DNA from: JBJXFK01 sp046155505
GTDB taxonomy: Bacteria; Planctomycetota; Phycisphaerae; UBA1845; Fen-1342
NCBI GenBank assembly: GCA_046155505.1
Contig: JBJXFK010000278.1
Span: forward strand, 1 to 26,747
Length of the DNA: 26,747 nt
Direction: 5' to 3'
Shown here: in pieces, positions 1 through 7,751 of the stretch
Layout of the letters: the number at the start of each line of letters is the position of its first letter
How positions within the stretch are numbered: position 1 is the first letter of the stretch
Position numbers and translations under genes: made by a program
Notes under the pieces: generated by a model
Database searches by the model: none
Seen by the model: only the letters and a program-made list of their open reading frames with translations
Told to the model about the DNA's origin: nothing

Positions 1-24
1 CCCGCGCGGCGAACGCCGCGCGGG
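1..24. terminator. GC-rich perfect hairpin at window edge
   Basis: A perfect inverted repeat has 10-base arms (1-10 and 15-24) around a GAAC loop. No T-run follows on the plus strand, so it is not a textbook intrinsic terminator. It may end a transcript from outside the window or be a REP-like repeat. Confidence 0.5.
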
Positions 25-439
25 CCCGTCGTCGTTATGTCGTCGCGCGCGAGTGGATCACAAGGAAGCAACGCATGATCGAGTAGCAATTTTGGATTTT
101 GGTTTGCAATGCCGTTCACGGAGCGAGGCTCGTCTCGGAACGAGAATGGTTTCGAAACGAAGCGACCGTTCGGCTCAATGTCCGAACGCATGTGGTTTTG
201 AGAGCGAACGCGCCGTTTGTCCGTGGCGGTTGTGAGTTTGTGACCGCTCAGACAGGACCGCACGGGCACGCGGCGCGCCATTTCGAAAAATGTGCGACCG
301 TGTGCGCTCACGGAAGCGTGCATCGCCTTTTCAAATTTCTCGCGCATGGCTAAGATCGATTCCGTCCAAGTAGGTCAGCTCTGAGCGTTCGACGAATCTT
401 CCACGCGCCGCGGATCGCAAGCAGTTCGGGAGCCCGCTG
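25..439. other. non-coding leader upstream of the LacI-type gene
   Basis: This stretch of about 415 bases has no gene I can support. Two short open frames (53-235 and 99-353) lack ribosome binding sites and translate to arginine- and cysteine-rich strings without recognisable motifs. A more AT-rich patch at about 80-110 could hold a promoter for the downstream regulator gene, but I see no convincing -35/-10 pair. Confidence 0.5.
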
Positions 440-1432
440 ATGCGAAAGGTCACCATCGAGGATATCTCGCGGGAAACGAGCCTTTCGCGTGGCACTGTCT
501 CGCGCGCCCTGAATGACCGCCGCGATATCAGTTCGCGCACCAAGCAGCGCGTGCTCGACGCGTGTACCAAGCTGAATTACAGCCCGAGCAGCGCCGCACG
601 CTCGCTGGCGACGGGGCGCAATTTCGCCGTCGCGCTGCTGTGGACCGCGCCGATTTCGCACTACCTGTCCGAGCTGTTTCGTGGCTGCGCTCAGGCGGCA
701 TACGCAGCGCACTACGCGCTCACGCTGATCGAGCTGCCGGATGCCGCGGCCGGGTCGGAGACGCGCATTCGTTCGCTCTCGGCCGAGCGGATCGACGGTG
801 CCGTCGTCGCGTCGCCGCTGTCCGAGGCGCATGCGCGTATCCTGGGCGAAATCGTGGGCGAGCGTATGATCGCGTCAACCCAGGTCGGCCCCGCGCTGCG
901 CTGCGACACGTTTCACGTCGACGATGCGGAGGCTGGCGCGCTCGCCGCACGGCGATTGCTGAGCTGCGGCGTGAAGAACTGTGTGTACATCGTTCGTCGT
1001 GGCGATGCGGCGGCGAAGCGACGCTTGGCCGGATTTCGCGATGCGTGGGCGCTCGATGCCAAGGGCGGCGGCGCGGCGCAGTCGATCGAGGTCGAGCTGG
1101 GCGAAAATCTCGCGCAGCACGCGGCGGTGCTGCGAGCGGTCGATGCGATCGCGACATCGGACGATCGATTGGCGGTCGCGGCAATGTGCATTCTCGCTCC
1201 GCTGGGTCGAACGGCGGGGCGTGACGTGCAGCTCATCGGCTGCGGCGACGAACCGATCGCCGCCGACTGCGCAGTCCCGCTGACCACGATTCGGCTGAAC
1301 GCGCACGAGGCCGGTCGGCGAACCACCGCCGCTGTGCTCGAGCGGCTGAAGGGCGAGCGCAAAGACGCACCGCAAACGGTCGCCATCGCACCCGAAGTGG
1401 TCGAGCGCGCAACGGTCGTCGGCCCGGAATGA
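440..1432 (+). CDS. LacI/GalR-family transcriptional regulator
   Basis: This is a DNA-binding repressor of the LacI family, which typically responds to a sugar or related small molecule. Residues 1-57 form the LacI headpiece: VTIEDISRETSLSRGTVSRA is the helix-turn-helix, and the hinge helix lies near SPSSAARSLATG. Residues from about 62 to 330 match the periplasmic-binding-protein-like effector domain in layout, and 330 aa is the usual family length. The ATG at 440 is supported by GGGAG at 428-432 with a 7-base spacer. The gene stands alone and converges on aroA, with 95 bp between the stops. No sugar transport or catabolic gene lies nearby, so its target and ligand cannot be inferred; a target to the left of the window is possible. 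Confidence 0.9.
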   Translation: MRKVTIEDISRETSLSRGTVSRALNDRRDISSRTKQRVLDACTKLNYSPSSAARSLATGRNFAVALLWTAPISHYLSELFRGCAQAAYAAHYALTLIELPDAAAGSETRIRSLSAERIDGAVVASPLSEAHARILGEIVGERMIASTQVGPALRCDTFHVDDAEAGALAARRLLSCGVKNCVYIVRRGDAAAKRRLAGFRDAWALDAKGGGAAQSIEVELGENLAQHAAVLRAVDAIATSDDRLAVAAMCILAPLGRTAGRDVQLIGCGDEPIAADCAVPLTTIRLNAHEAGRRTTAAVLERLKGERKDAPQTVAIAPEVVERATVVGPE

Positions 1433-1527
1433 CGCAGCACCTCGTGCAACAAGAACTGCCGAGCATTTCCCCGCGACCCGCGACCCGCTGACCTGTTTGT
1501 GAAGCTGCGCCCGCATTCGCACTGGGT

Positions 1528-2832
1528 CTAGCCGAGCGTGCCGAGCAACTCGAAGTAGTTCGGGAAACTCTTCGCGACGCAGCCTGCATCACGAATCCGC
1601 ATGTCGCCTGTCACGAGGCCGGCGATCGCGAAGCTCATCGCCATGCGGTGATCGTTGTAGGTGTCGATCGTCGCAGCGGCGACGCGCGGCGGCGGCTCGA
1701 TGCGGATCGAGTCGGCGGTGATCTGCACCCGAGCGCCGCACTTGAGCAGTTCGCATTCGAGCGCTGCGAGGCGATCGGTCTCTTTCACACGGAGATTCGC
1801 TACGTTTCGGATCGTGGTCGGTCCGCGAGCGAAGAGCGCCGTGACGGCAAGCGTTTGCGCCGTGTCGGGCATCTCATTCAGATCGACATCGACGCCGCGA
1901 AGTTCGCCCGGCGGCGGACCGTTCATGGTGATTCGCTGCTGGTCGCGTTCGATGCGGCAGCCCATTCGTTCGAGCACGTCGACGAACCGCACGTCACCTT
2001 GGGCGCTGCCGGAGCCGAGTGCGTCGACGGTGACGCTGCCGCCGGTGATCGCCGCGCCAGCCCAGAAGTAAGTCGCACCGCTGGCGTCGGGTTCGATCTC
2101 GAATGTGCCGCCGCGATAGCGTTGCTGGGCCGGCACGATGATCCGCGAGCGATCGTCGATCGCAATGCTATCGACGCCGCAGCGTTGCAACACGCCGAGC
2201 GTCATGTCGAGATAGGGGCGACTGATCAGTTGGCCGTCGATGCGCATGAGCACGTCGCGCGTGGCGTACGGCGCGACGAGCAGGATCGCGCTGAGAAACT
2301 GGCTCGACATCGGGTGATCAAACACCACCTCGCCGCCTTGTAGGCTGCGGGCGACGATCGTCATCGGCGGGTAGCCGTCGACAATGTCATAGCCGATGCC
2401 CGCGCCGAGCGCTCGCAGACCGTCAACCAGCGCGCCGATCGGTCGCTCGCGCATGCGGTGCGAACCGTCGAGGCGATAGTCGCCATAGCCAAGACAGCAG
2501 AGCGCGGTGAGGAACCGCATCGCCGTTCCCGCATCGCCGGCGTTGATGCTCGCCTCGCTTTCGGGCAAGTGGCCGGCGCAGCCGCGAATGCGCAGCGTGG
2601 ATTCGTCGAGTTCGTCGCTTTCGACATGTACGCCGAGCGCCGCGAGAGCTGCGATCATGCGATGCGCGTCGTCGGACATCGACGCGCCACGCAGCACGGT
2701 GTCGCCGTCGGCGAGTGCGGCGCAGAGCAGGTGACGATTGGTAAGGCTCTTTGAGCCGGGCGGGCGGACCGTCGCGCGGGGCGGCGAAATTCGACCGACA
2801 CGCACGTCGCGACCGATTCGTTCAATGCTCAT
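1528..2832 (-). CDS. aroA: 3-phosphoshikimate 1-carboxyvinyltransferase (EPSP synthase)
   Basis: AroA joins shikimate 3-phosphate and phosphoenolpyruvate to make EPSP, the sixth step of chorismate synthesis, in the cytoplasm. The 434 aa length fits the family. Motifs appear in order: PPGSKSLTNR with the substrate-binding Lys28 and Arg33, NAGDAGTAMRFLTA (the NAGTAxR loop), SQFLSA, a DTAQ segment at the position of the catalytic Asp, RVKETDRLAA with the catalytic Glu, and YNDHRMAMS with the PEP-binding Arg. The ATG at 2832 has an AGGA-like site just upstream. It is the last gene of a tight minus-strand run after cysC and the HTH/S24-like gene, 21 bp from the latter, so co-transcription is likely. 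All key residues seem intact, so I expect an active enzyme. Confidence 0.96.
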   Translation of the reverse strand: MSIERIGRDVRVGRISPPRATVRPPGSKSLTNRHLLCAALADGDTVLRGASMSDDAHRMIAALAALGVHVESDELDESTLRIRGCAGHLPESEASINAGDAGTAMRFLTALCCLGYGDYRLDGSHRMRERPIGALVDGLRALGAGIGYDIVDGYPPMTIVARSLQGGEVVFDHPMSSQFLSAILLVAPYATRDVLMRIDGQLISRPYLDMTLGVLQRCGVDSIAIDDRSRIIVPAQQRYRGGTFEIEPDASGATYFWAGAAITGGSVTVDALGSGSAQGDVRFVDVLERMGCRIERDQQRITMNGPPPGELRGVDVDLNEMPDTAQTLAVTALFARGPTTIRNVANLRVKETDRLAALECELLKCGARVQITADSIRIEPPPRVAAATIDTYNDHRMAMSFAIAGLVTGDMRIRDAGCVAKSFPNYFELLGTLG

Positions 2833-2853
2833 GCGATCCTCGTCGCGCGGCCG

Positions 2854-3798
2854 CTATGCCGCGGTCACGCGATACAGCACTTCGACCGACCAGCGAATCG
2901 CACTTTCCGCGACGGCCTCGATCGCGCCGTCTGAGACGCGACCGAGCTGCACGTTGCCCGCAGACGGGCCGAGCCAGACGCGGCAACGGGCCGGCTCGCT
3001 GGGCAGTTTCACCAGCGCGGGGCGACCGAGTTGCGGCGTCGCGTCGCGCGCGATGATGAGTGCATCGCTGGCGGTGAACATCGGCGACATGCTGTCATCG
3101 GGCCAGCGGACGGCGACGGCGCTCGGAAAAATTTCGGAGATGTCCGCGGCCTGAATGAACGCCTGGCCCGCCGCGCTCTCAACACGGGCGAGCGTGATTG
3201 CACGAGCCGACGCGCCGACGTAGTCGGCGGATGGCTCGAACAATTGGCCCGCGCGAGTGTCGGTGATCGCAACGTTGCGCAAGTTCGCGAGCGGCATGCC
3301 GCCGGTGGGCGGTTTGTCGGGATCGCCCCAGTCATCGTCGAGGTCGTCGAGATTGAGGATAGGGATCAGATCGAGTTCGTCGTTCGCGTCGGTGCCGGCC
3401 CGCGCGGGGCGCTGGGTCGCCGCGAGCGCCGGCTGCGTCCCGCGCGATCGTGCCGTGAGGAGATCAAAAAACGCATCGAGCGGTGCGGCAAGGCCGGGCT
3501 GTGCTTCGAGTGCGGCGGCGATGCGCGTGATGAGATCGCGATGGCGGTTCCGTGCGCCGCTGATGACGACGGTGGAGCGCGACGCCTGACCGGTCAGCAG
3601 CCACTGCAAATCTTCGCCGGTGAGTTCGCAGATCCGCACCAGCGCTTCGCCGGGCGGGATGGTGCCGCGTTCCCAGCGTTCAACATCGTCTTCGGCGACG
3701 CCGAGGGCGCGGGCGAGCGCATCGCGTCCCGGTGCGCCGAAGTGTCGTCGGCGCAGTTCGCGCAGGCGATCTGCAAGCGTCGCCGAGCCGTCGTTCAT
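2854..3798 (-). CDS. XRE-type HTH protein with S24/LexA-like C-terminal domain
   Basis: Residues about 8-70 look like an XRE/Cro-CI helix-turn-helix (ALARALGVAEDDVERWERG), followed by a linker of about 150 residues containing an acidic stretch (LDDLDDDWGDPD). The C-terminal third resembles the S24 fold of LexA and CI: DDSMSPMF places the nucleophile-like Ser at 236, and a strand segment ALVKLP follows. In active LexA proteins the catalytic Lys lies 37 residues after the Ser; here that region reads ARCRVWL, with Arg271 and Arg273 and no Lys. I infer that self-cleavage is impaired and the domain may only sense or dimerise. The ATG at 3796-3798 overlaps the cysC stop by 4 bp (ATGA), so translation is probably coupled. 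A function in sulfate or aromatic metabolism is suggested only by context. Confidence 0.75.
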   Translation of the reverse strand: MNDGSATLADRLRELRRRHFGAPGRDALARALGVAEDDVERWERGTIPPGEALVRICELTGEDLQWLLTGQASRSTVVISGARNRHRDLITRIAAALEAQPGLAAPLDAFFDLLTARSRGTQPALAATQRPARAGTDANDELDLIPILNLDDLDDDWGDPDKPPTGGMPLANLRNVAITDTRAGQLFEPSADYVGASARAITLARVESAAGQAFIQAADISEIFPSAVAVRWPDDSMSPMFTASDALIIARDATPQLGRPALVKLPSEPARCRVWLGPSAGNVQLGRVSDGAIEAVAESAIRWSVEVLYRVTAA

Positions 3799-4415
3799 GC
3801 GTCACGCACGAGCTTCTGCTCCGCCAGGTAGTCAAGAATCTGCACCGCGCATTCCTGCGGCGAGTGCTTGGCGCTGTCGATGACCAACTCCGCCTTCAGC
3901 GGCTCCTCATAGGGGGCCGAGATGCCGGTGAATTCCTTGATCTCGCCGGCGCGGGCTTTTTTGTAGAGGCCCTTGGGGTCGCGCGTTTCGCAGACCTCGA
4001 CCGCGGCCTTCACATAGATCTCGATGAACGGCAGTTTCGCGTCGTCGTGCAGCTTGCGGCACAGGTCGCGGTCGGCGCGATAGGGGCTGATGAAGCTGGT
4101 AAACGTCAGCACGCCGGTGTCGGCGAAGAGTTTCGCGACTTCGCCGATGCGGCGGATGTTCTCGGTGCGGTCCTCGGGCGTGAAGCCGAGGTTTTTGTTG
4201 AGGCCGTGGCGGATGTTGTCGCCGTCGAGGACGTAGGCAAGGCGGCCTTGCTGGATGAGGGCGTGCTCGGTGGTGTATGCGATCGTGCTTTTGCCCGAGC
4301 CGGAGAGGCCGGTCAGCCAGATCGTCGCGCCGCGCTGCTTGAGCAGGCCGTAGCGTGCATCGCGTTCGACGTGTCCCTCGTGCCAGGTGATGTTCGTTGC
4401 AACTTGTGTGGCCAC
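3795..4415 (-). CDS. cysC: adenylylsulfate kinase (APS kinase)
   Basis: CysC phosphorylates adenylylsulfate (APS) with ATP to give PAPS, the sulfuryl donor and an intermediate of assimilatory sulfate reduction. The 206 aa protein has the P-loop GLSGSGKST, the APS-binding segment DGDNIRHGLNKNLGF, the FISPYRADRD loop with the active-site Ser, and the KGLYKKARAGEIKEFTGI region, all as in single-domain bacterial APS kinases. No sulfurylase (cysD/cysN or sat) or PAPS reductase is visible in the window, so those partners must be encoded elsewhere, or PAPS serves sulfation. It leads a probable three-gene operon with the HTH/S24-like gene (4-bp overlap) and aroA. The intergenic stretch upstream carries a heptamer repeat and separates it from the membrane-protein gene. 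Confidence 0.95.
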   Translation of the reverse strand: MATQVATNITWHEGHVERDARYGLLKQRGATIWLTGLSGSGKSTIAYTTEHALIQQGRLAYVLDGDNIRHGLNKNLGFTPEDRTENIRRIGEVAKLFADTGVLTFTSFISPYRADRDLCRKLHDDAKLPFIEIYVKAAVEVCETRDPKGLYKKARAGEIKEFTGISAPYEEPLKAELVIDSAKHSPQECAVQILDYLAEQKLVRDA

Positions 4416-4509
4416 TTTCGCGCTCCCGATTCAGCGTGTCAGAATTCTGTAAAGAGGGGCAGCGTAGCGGACGAATGGCGGGGTCGGCAAGCGCGCAAAC
4501 GCGAGAGCG

Positions 4510-4537
4510 CAAAGTGGCAAGTGCTAAGTTCAAAGTG
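4510..4537. repeat. degenerate heptamer tandem repeat (CAAAGTG type)
   Basis: Four consecutive 7-base units read CAAAGTG, GCAAGTG, CTAAGTT, CAAAGTG on the plus strand. The array lies between the stop of the 593-residue membrane-protein gene at 4603 and the start of cysC, so it is downstream of the former in transcription order. Translation of such arrays gives spurious peptide strings, so it should not be called coding. Confidence 0.65.
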
Positions 4538-4602
4538 AATACAAGAACACAGGCCGGCACAGCCCCGCCGCGAAAACGGCGTCGGCCTCGGAGGGCCGAT
4601 CG

Positions 4603-6384
4603 CTATCGGGGCGAGTCGCCGACGACCGGCAACGCCACACCTTTGCCGGCGGCAGGTTTCACGGTCGGCTGCTCTGCCTCGACATCGAGATCGTCCAGTT
4701 CCTCTTCGAATAAGATCTCGTCGAAGCCCACGCCATCGACATTTTGTCGCAGGAGCAGGTAGATATTTGTGCATGCCGTGAAATAGAAACTGATCACGAA
4801 CGCGCCGACGATGCCGACCGCGACGAACACCCAGATGGCCAGCAGGAATCCGCCCGCGCCCTCGATGCCCGCCGTCGGAGCGTTGCCGAACGTGCCCCAG
4901 AACGGCGTGCCGCTGACGGTCGGCAGGATGCTGAGCTCGCGCCACGGCGGCATCGCCCAGAGCGCATCGAGCGGCGCGACTGTCTCGGTGCGCGAGCTGC
5001 TCCAGACGCCGCAAATGCTCATTCCCGATCCGACGGCGGCGTGCGTGAGCTTGAGCACGAGCATCACGCCCAGTCGCACGAGCAGAAACGCGAGTCCGCC
5101 GAGCGCGAGTGCGATCATCGAGTAGATCGCATAGCTGCCGGGACGTTGCAGCACGTAACTCGCTCGTTGAAAGGCGTCAAAACTCTCGGACCCTTCGACC
5201 GCGATGGTCGGCCAAAACAGCGGAAAGCCGAAGACGAACGCGAGCATGCAAAACGCGAGCGCGACGCCACCGAGCAGATAGAGGAACCCGAACAGGCCGG
5301 TGAAGATCGGCCCCGCTTGCGGAATCAGTCCGCCGACGAAGCCGCCTAGCCACATGACGCCGAACGCGAGCAGAAAAACGCCAACCGGCAACAGCGGCCC
5401 GCCGAGCACGCCGCCGAAGCGTTCCCAGACGAAGCCGAGCGCGTTTCGCGTGTCGCAACTTTCGTCGCGCGTGATGCGAATGGCGGCGACCCGGCAAATT
5501 GTGGTGCCGAGCAGGCCGAGGATGACGAGCGATGCAAATCCGAAGCACAGTGCGAAGAGCGGGCGCTGCGTGACGAGCCACATCATGCCCGACGCCATCG
5601 AGCCGATCGAGCCGAAAAGCGTGGGTGCAGGGGAATATGCATCGGCGCCGAAGCCGACGCGGCCCGAAGCGACGCCCTGAACCGCGGCGGCGAAACAGCC
5701 CGTCTGGTAGTCGAGCCAGGCGGCGAACGGCCCGCCGGCGTGCGTGCGCGCGTCGAGCGCGATGTCGCGATGACGGTCGAGCAGCGTGAGCAGTCTGCGT
5801 TTCGGCTCGTCGGCGGAGGTGCCCGCGGAACCGGCGATCAGCGTCTCGATCGCGAGGCCCTGCTCCTCGGCTGTGAACGGCCGCGGATCGAGCCCGCGAA
5901 GTTGATAGCGTAAGACGTCTGCCGAACGCGCGAGCTTGTGCAATTGGTCGGCGCGTTGAATTGCGGTGAGCGACTGGTCGTTGGCAATGCGCTCGCGCCC
6001 GGTGCGTAATTGGGCGTCGACCCAGGTGAGCATTTCGCGCGAGCCGTCATCGAGATCGGACCCGCGCGCCTGCTCGGCCCGAGCGGCGAGCTCGACTGAC
6101 GCGCGACGGGCGGAGCGGAGCCAGCCGTCGAAGTCGATTTCGGGTGAGGCGTAGACGTGAATCTCGGTGCGCTGCTCGCCGACCGAGCTGGCAAGTACGC
6201 CGCCGCCGGTGCTGGTCCAGACTGCGTCCATCGAGCGACCGACGGCGTAGATGCCGACGACCGCGAGCAGAGCGAGAAAGAGAGATCGTGACTCGAGCGC
6301 CTGCGCAAACGACTTCAGCAATCGGGCGACCGGAAACACTTCGGACCAGACAATCGATCGGATTTCAGATCGTTCGGCGTTCAT
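4603..6384 (-). CDS. large multi-spanning membrane protein of unknown function
   Basis: The product is 593 aa. I see an N-terminal transmembrane helix at about 34-53, a soluble extracytoplasmic-looking domain of about 200 residues (about 55-255) rich in Arg, Glu and Ala and probably helical, then roughly five or six more hydrophobic spans between about 262 and 545, and an acidic tail (FEEELDDLDVEAE). The segment AVEGSESFDAFQRASYVLQR between two spans recalls loops in DUF4013/DUF975-like membrane domains, but I cannot assign a family. The start ATG at 6384 is the first in frame. It lies upstream of cysC on the same strand with a gap of about 190 bp, so a shared transcript is possible but not shown. 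No catalytic motif is visible, and I assign no function. Confidence 0.75.
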   Translation of the reverse strand: MNAERSEIRSIVWSEVFPVARLLKSFAQALESRSLFLALLAVVGIYAVGRSMDAVWTSTGGGVLASSVGEQRTEIHVYASPEIDFDGWLRSARRASVELAARAEQARGSDLDDGSREMLTWVDAQLRTGRERIANDQSLTAIQRADQLHKLARSADVLRYQLRGLDPRPFTAEEQGLAIETLIAGSAGTSADEPKRRLLTLLDRHRDIALDARTHAGGPFAAWLDYQTGCFAAAVQGVASGRVGFGADAYSPAPTLFGSIGSMASGMMWLVTQRPLFALCFGFASLVILGLLGTTICRVAAIRITRDESCDTRNALGFVWERFGGVLGGPLLPVGVFLLAFGVMWLGGFVGGLIPQAGPIFTGLFGFLYLLGGVALAFCMLAFVFGFPLFWPTIAVEGSESFDAFQRASYVLQRPGSYAIYSMIALALGGLAFLLVRLGVMLVLKLTHAAVGSGMSICGVWSSSRTETVAPLDALWAMPPWRELSILPTVSGTPFWGTFGNAPTAGIEGAGGFLLAIWVFVAVGIVGAFVISFYFTACTNIYLLLRQNVDGVGFDEILFEEELDDLDVEAEQPTVKPAAGKGVALPVVGDSPR

Positions 6385-6541
6385 TCAGCGCAGCTCCCGC
6401 GGCGTAAGTCATTCGTTGATCGCCGGATGCGCGCGAGGTGACGCGCGCACGAAGGCGGAGCGGCGATTATAGGTCGCGTTGCGGGGGTCGGCAAAGCGGG
6501 GAATGATCCCGTTCCGGCGCGCACACCGGCTAACGCGGTTA

Positions 6542-7009
6542 CTACGTGCGGGCATAGCGAACGACGAAGACCTTGGCGTTCGATTCGATCGAGTCGAACG
6601 ACTCGAACATGTAACGCAAAGCCGATTCGCGGCTGCGATTTCCGGAGCCTGACCCGATGATCGGAAACGCGACGGACGTGAAGTTGCGCTCATCGACAAT
6701 TCGCATGGCAGAGTCCACAGATTGCATGATGGAGCGCCGCGTGGCGAACCAAAGTATATTGATCCCCGCGACATGAATGATGCCTTTGAATGGCAGGCAC
6801 CCGGGACCGGTAAGCACCGCTTCGCCGAGCGGGATCGGGCCATGTTGGGCAAGCTCGCGAAACGGCGCGCGGCCGCCGCGGCGTTTGATCGCGCCCGACA
6901 CGCCCTGCGGCAGCAGCAGCCACCACGGTATGATGTTGCGATTCCAGGCGTTGACGATGACTTCGACGGGTTGGTCGAGCAGGTCGCCGTGGATGATTTC
7001 TGGAATCAT
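6542..7009 (-). CDS. macro-domain protein
   Basis: This 155 aa protein consists of a macro (Appr-1''-p-processing) domain only; such domains bind ADP-ribose and some remove ADP-ribose or deacetylate O-acetyl-ADP-ribose. Supporting segments are IIHGDLLD at the N-terminus (the GDI-like motif), VIVNAWNRN (family form VNAAN, with Asn20 and Asn23), LPQGVSGAIKRRGG (the GGGVxxAI-like loop), LGEAVLTGPGCLPFKGIIHV, and FPIIGSGSGN (the second phosphate-binding loop). Trp replaces the small residue in VNAAN, and the loop before the GVSGAI segment carries IIPWWLLLP, so the pocket may differ from YmdB-type hydrolases. The gene is isolated between a membrane-protein gene and a GNAT gene on the same strand. 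No ADP-ribosyltransferase toxin is visible beside it. Confidence 0.8.
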   Translation of the reverse strand: MIPEIIHGDLLDQPVEVIVNAWNRNIIPWWLLLPQGVSGAIKRRGGRAPFRELAQHGPIPLGEAVLTGPGCLPFKGIIHVAGINILWFATRRSIMQSVDSAMRIVDERNFTSVAFPIIGSGSGNRSRESALRYMFESFDSIESNAKVFVVRYART

Positions 7010-7072
7010 GTCGCCAACTCTGCTGGTTTCGTCGGCCCTGGCCGGGCCGAATCAGAGACCGGGCAGGTCTAA

Positions 7073-7092
7073 CCGGCGGCTCAAGCCGCCGG
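7073..7092 (-). terminator. perfect GC-rich hairpin between GNAT and macro genes
   Basis: The 9-base arms CCGGCGGCT and AGCCGCCGG flank a 2-base centre. It lies just downstream of the GNAT stop at 7132 in that gene's direction. The following bases on the minus strand (TTAGACC) are not a T-run, so it is either a weak terminator or a dispersed REP-like palindrome. Confidence 0.5.
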
Positions 7093-7131
7093 CAGCTGTC
7101 GCCGCCCTACGGGCGAAGACGCACGGCGAAT

Positions 7132-7629
7132 TTACAGCGCGAGTTCGAGATACACCACGCCCGGAATGGGATTGTCGTAGTACGCCGGGATTTCTTTGAA
7201 ACCCATCGATCGATAGAGCGTGATGGCCGGGATGAGTTTGCCGAGCGTGTCGAGCCGCATGGCGCGGTAACCCTTGTTGCGCGCGGTGTCCACGATCGAA
7301 TGTGCCAGCGTGCGACCCAGGCCGGTGCCGCGGGCGGATTCGCGGACGTAAAGGCGTTTCATTTCGCACAGGTCGGCGTCGGCCATCGGGCGAAGGGCGA
7401 CGCAGCCGATGGGGTCGACCGACGAACTTTCGAACGCGAGCAGCAATTCGCCGCGCGGCGGGGCGTAGTAGCCAGGCAGGGCGGCGAGTTCGGCTTCGAA
7501 GCCTTGGAAGCAGAAATCGATATCGAGCCAGGCGGCGTATTCGCGGAAGAGTGTGCGGACCGCGTCGAGGTCGGCGGGGAAGGCGGCGGGGCGGATGAGG
7601 CGGTCTGGTTTGTCGCGGAATTGGGTCAT
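7132..7629 (-). CDS. GNAT-family N-acetyltransferase
   Basis: The product moves an acetyl group from acetyl-CoA to an unknown amine substrate. From the ATG at 7629 it is 165 aa, the usual single-domain length. The acetyl-CoA loop is RLYVRESARGTGLGRTL (motif A, R-x-x-G-x-G), preceded by CEMK, and ITLYRSMGFKEIPAYY is the typical motif B end with the Tyr that often acts as general acid. I chose ATG 7629 over a longer frame open to 7758, because the extra 43 residues translate intergenic repeat DNA and do not look like protein. The gene is flanked by repeats on both sides. The substrate cannot be told; it most resembles the small-molecule GNATs whose C-terminus reads PGVVYLEL. Confidence 0.88.
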   Translation of the reverse strand: MTQFRDKPDRLIRPAAFPADLDAVRTLFREYAAWLDIDFCFQGFEAELAALPGYYAPPRGELLLAFESSSVDPIGCVALRPMADADLCEMKRLYVRESARGTGLGRTLAHSIVDTARNKGYRAMRLDTLGKLIPAITLYRSMGFKEIPAYYDNPIPGVVYLELAL

Positions 7630-7662
7630 GGCGTCGACGTCCTGTCGCGGCGGCGGTCGAAC

Positions 7663-7712
7663 GTGCTCGCTGGCGCTCGGGGCACTCGCTTGCGCTTCGC
7701 GTTCGGATGCGG
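7663..7712. repeat. dispersed 50-bp GC-rich repeat, copy 1
   Basis: This copy matches 10393-10443 at 44 of 51 aligned positions by hand alignment (6 substitutions and one 1-base gap). A partial, more divergent copy lies at 7761-7790. The core words are CTCGCTGGCGCTCGG and TCGCGTTCGGAT. It sits in the gap between the SpoIIE-type gene and the GNAT gene. Confidence 0.7.
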
Positions 7713-7751
7713 GCTTGGAAGCCCGCAGTACAAAGAACGGGCTGGAAGCCC
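7709..7751 (-). repeat. two consecutive GGGCT/AGCCC hairpins
   Basis: Hairpin one (7709-7726) has 8-base arms GCGGGCTT and AAGCCCGC. Hairpin two (7739-7751) has 5-base arms GGGCT and AGCCC with a 3-base loop. On the minus strand hairpin two is followed by GTTCTTTGTA, so it could act as a weak terminator for the upstream FHA-GAF-SpoIIE gene. The near-identical loops suggest a repeated element. Confidence 0.5.

Noticed and set aside
53..353. Two small plus-strand open frames upstream of the LacI-type gene
   Set aside because: They have no ribosome site, no motif and an atypical composition; they overlap each other.
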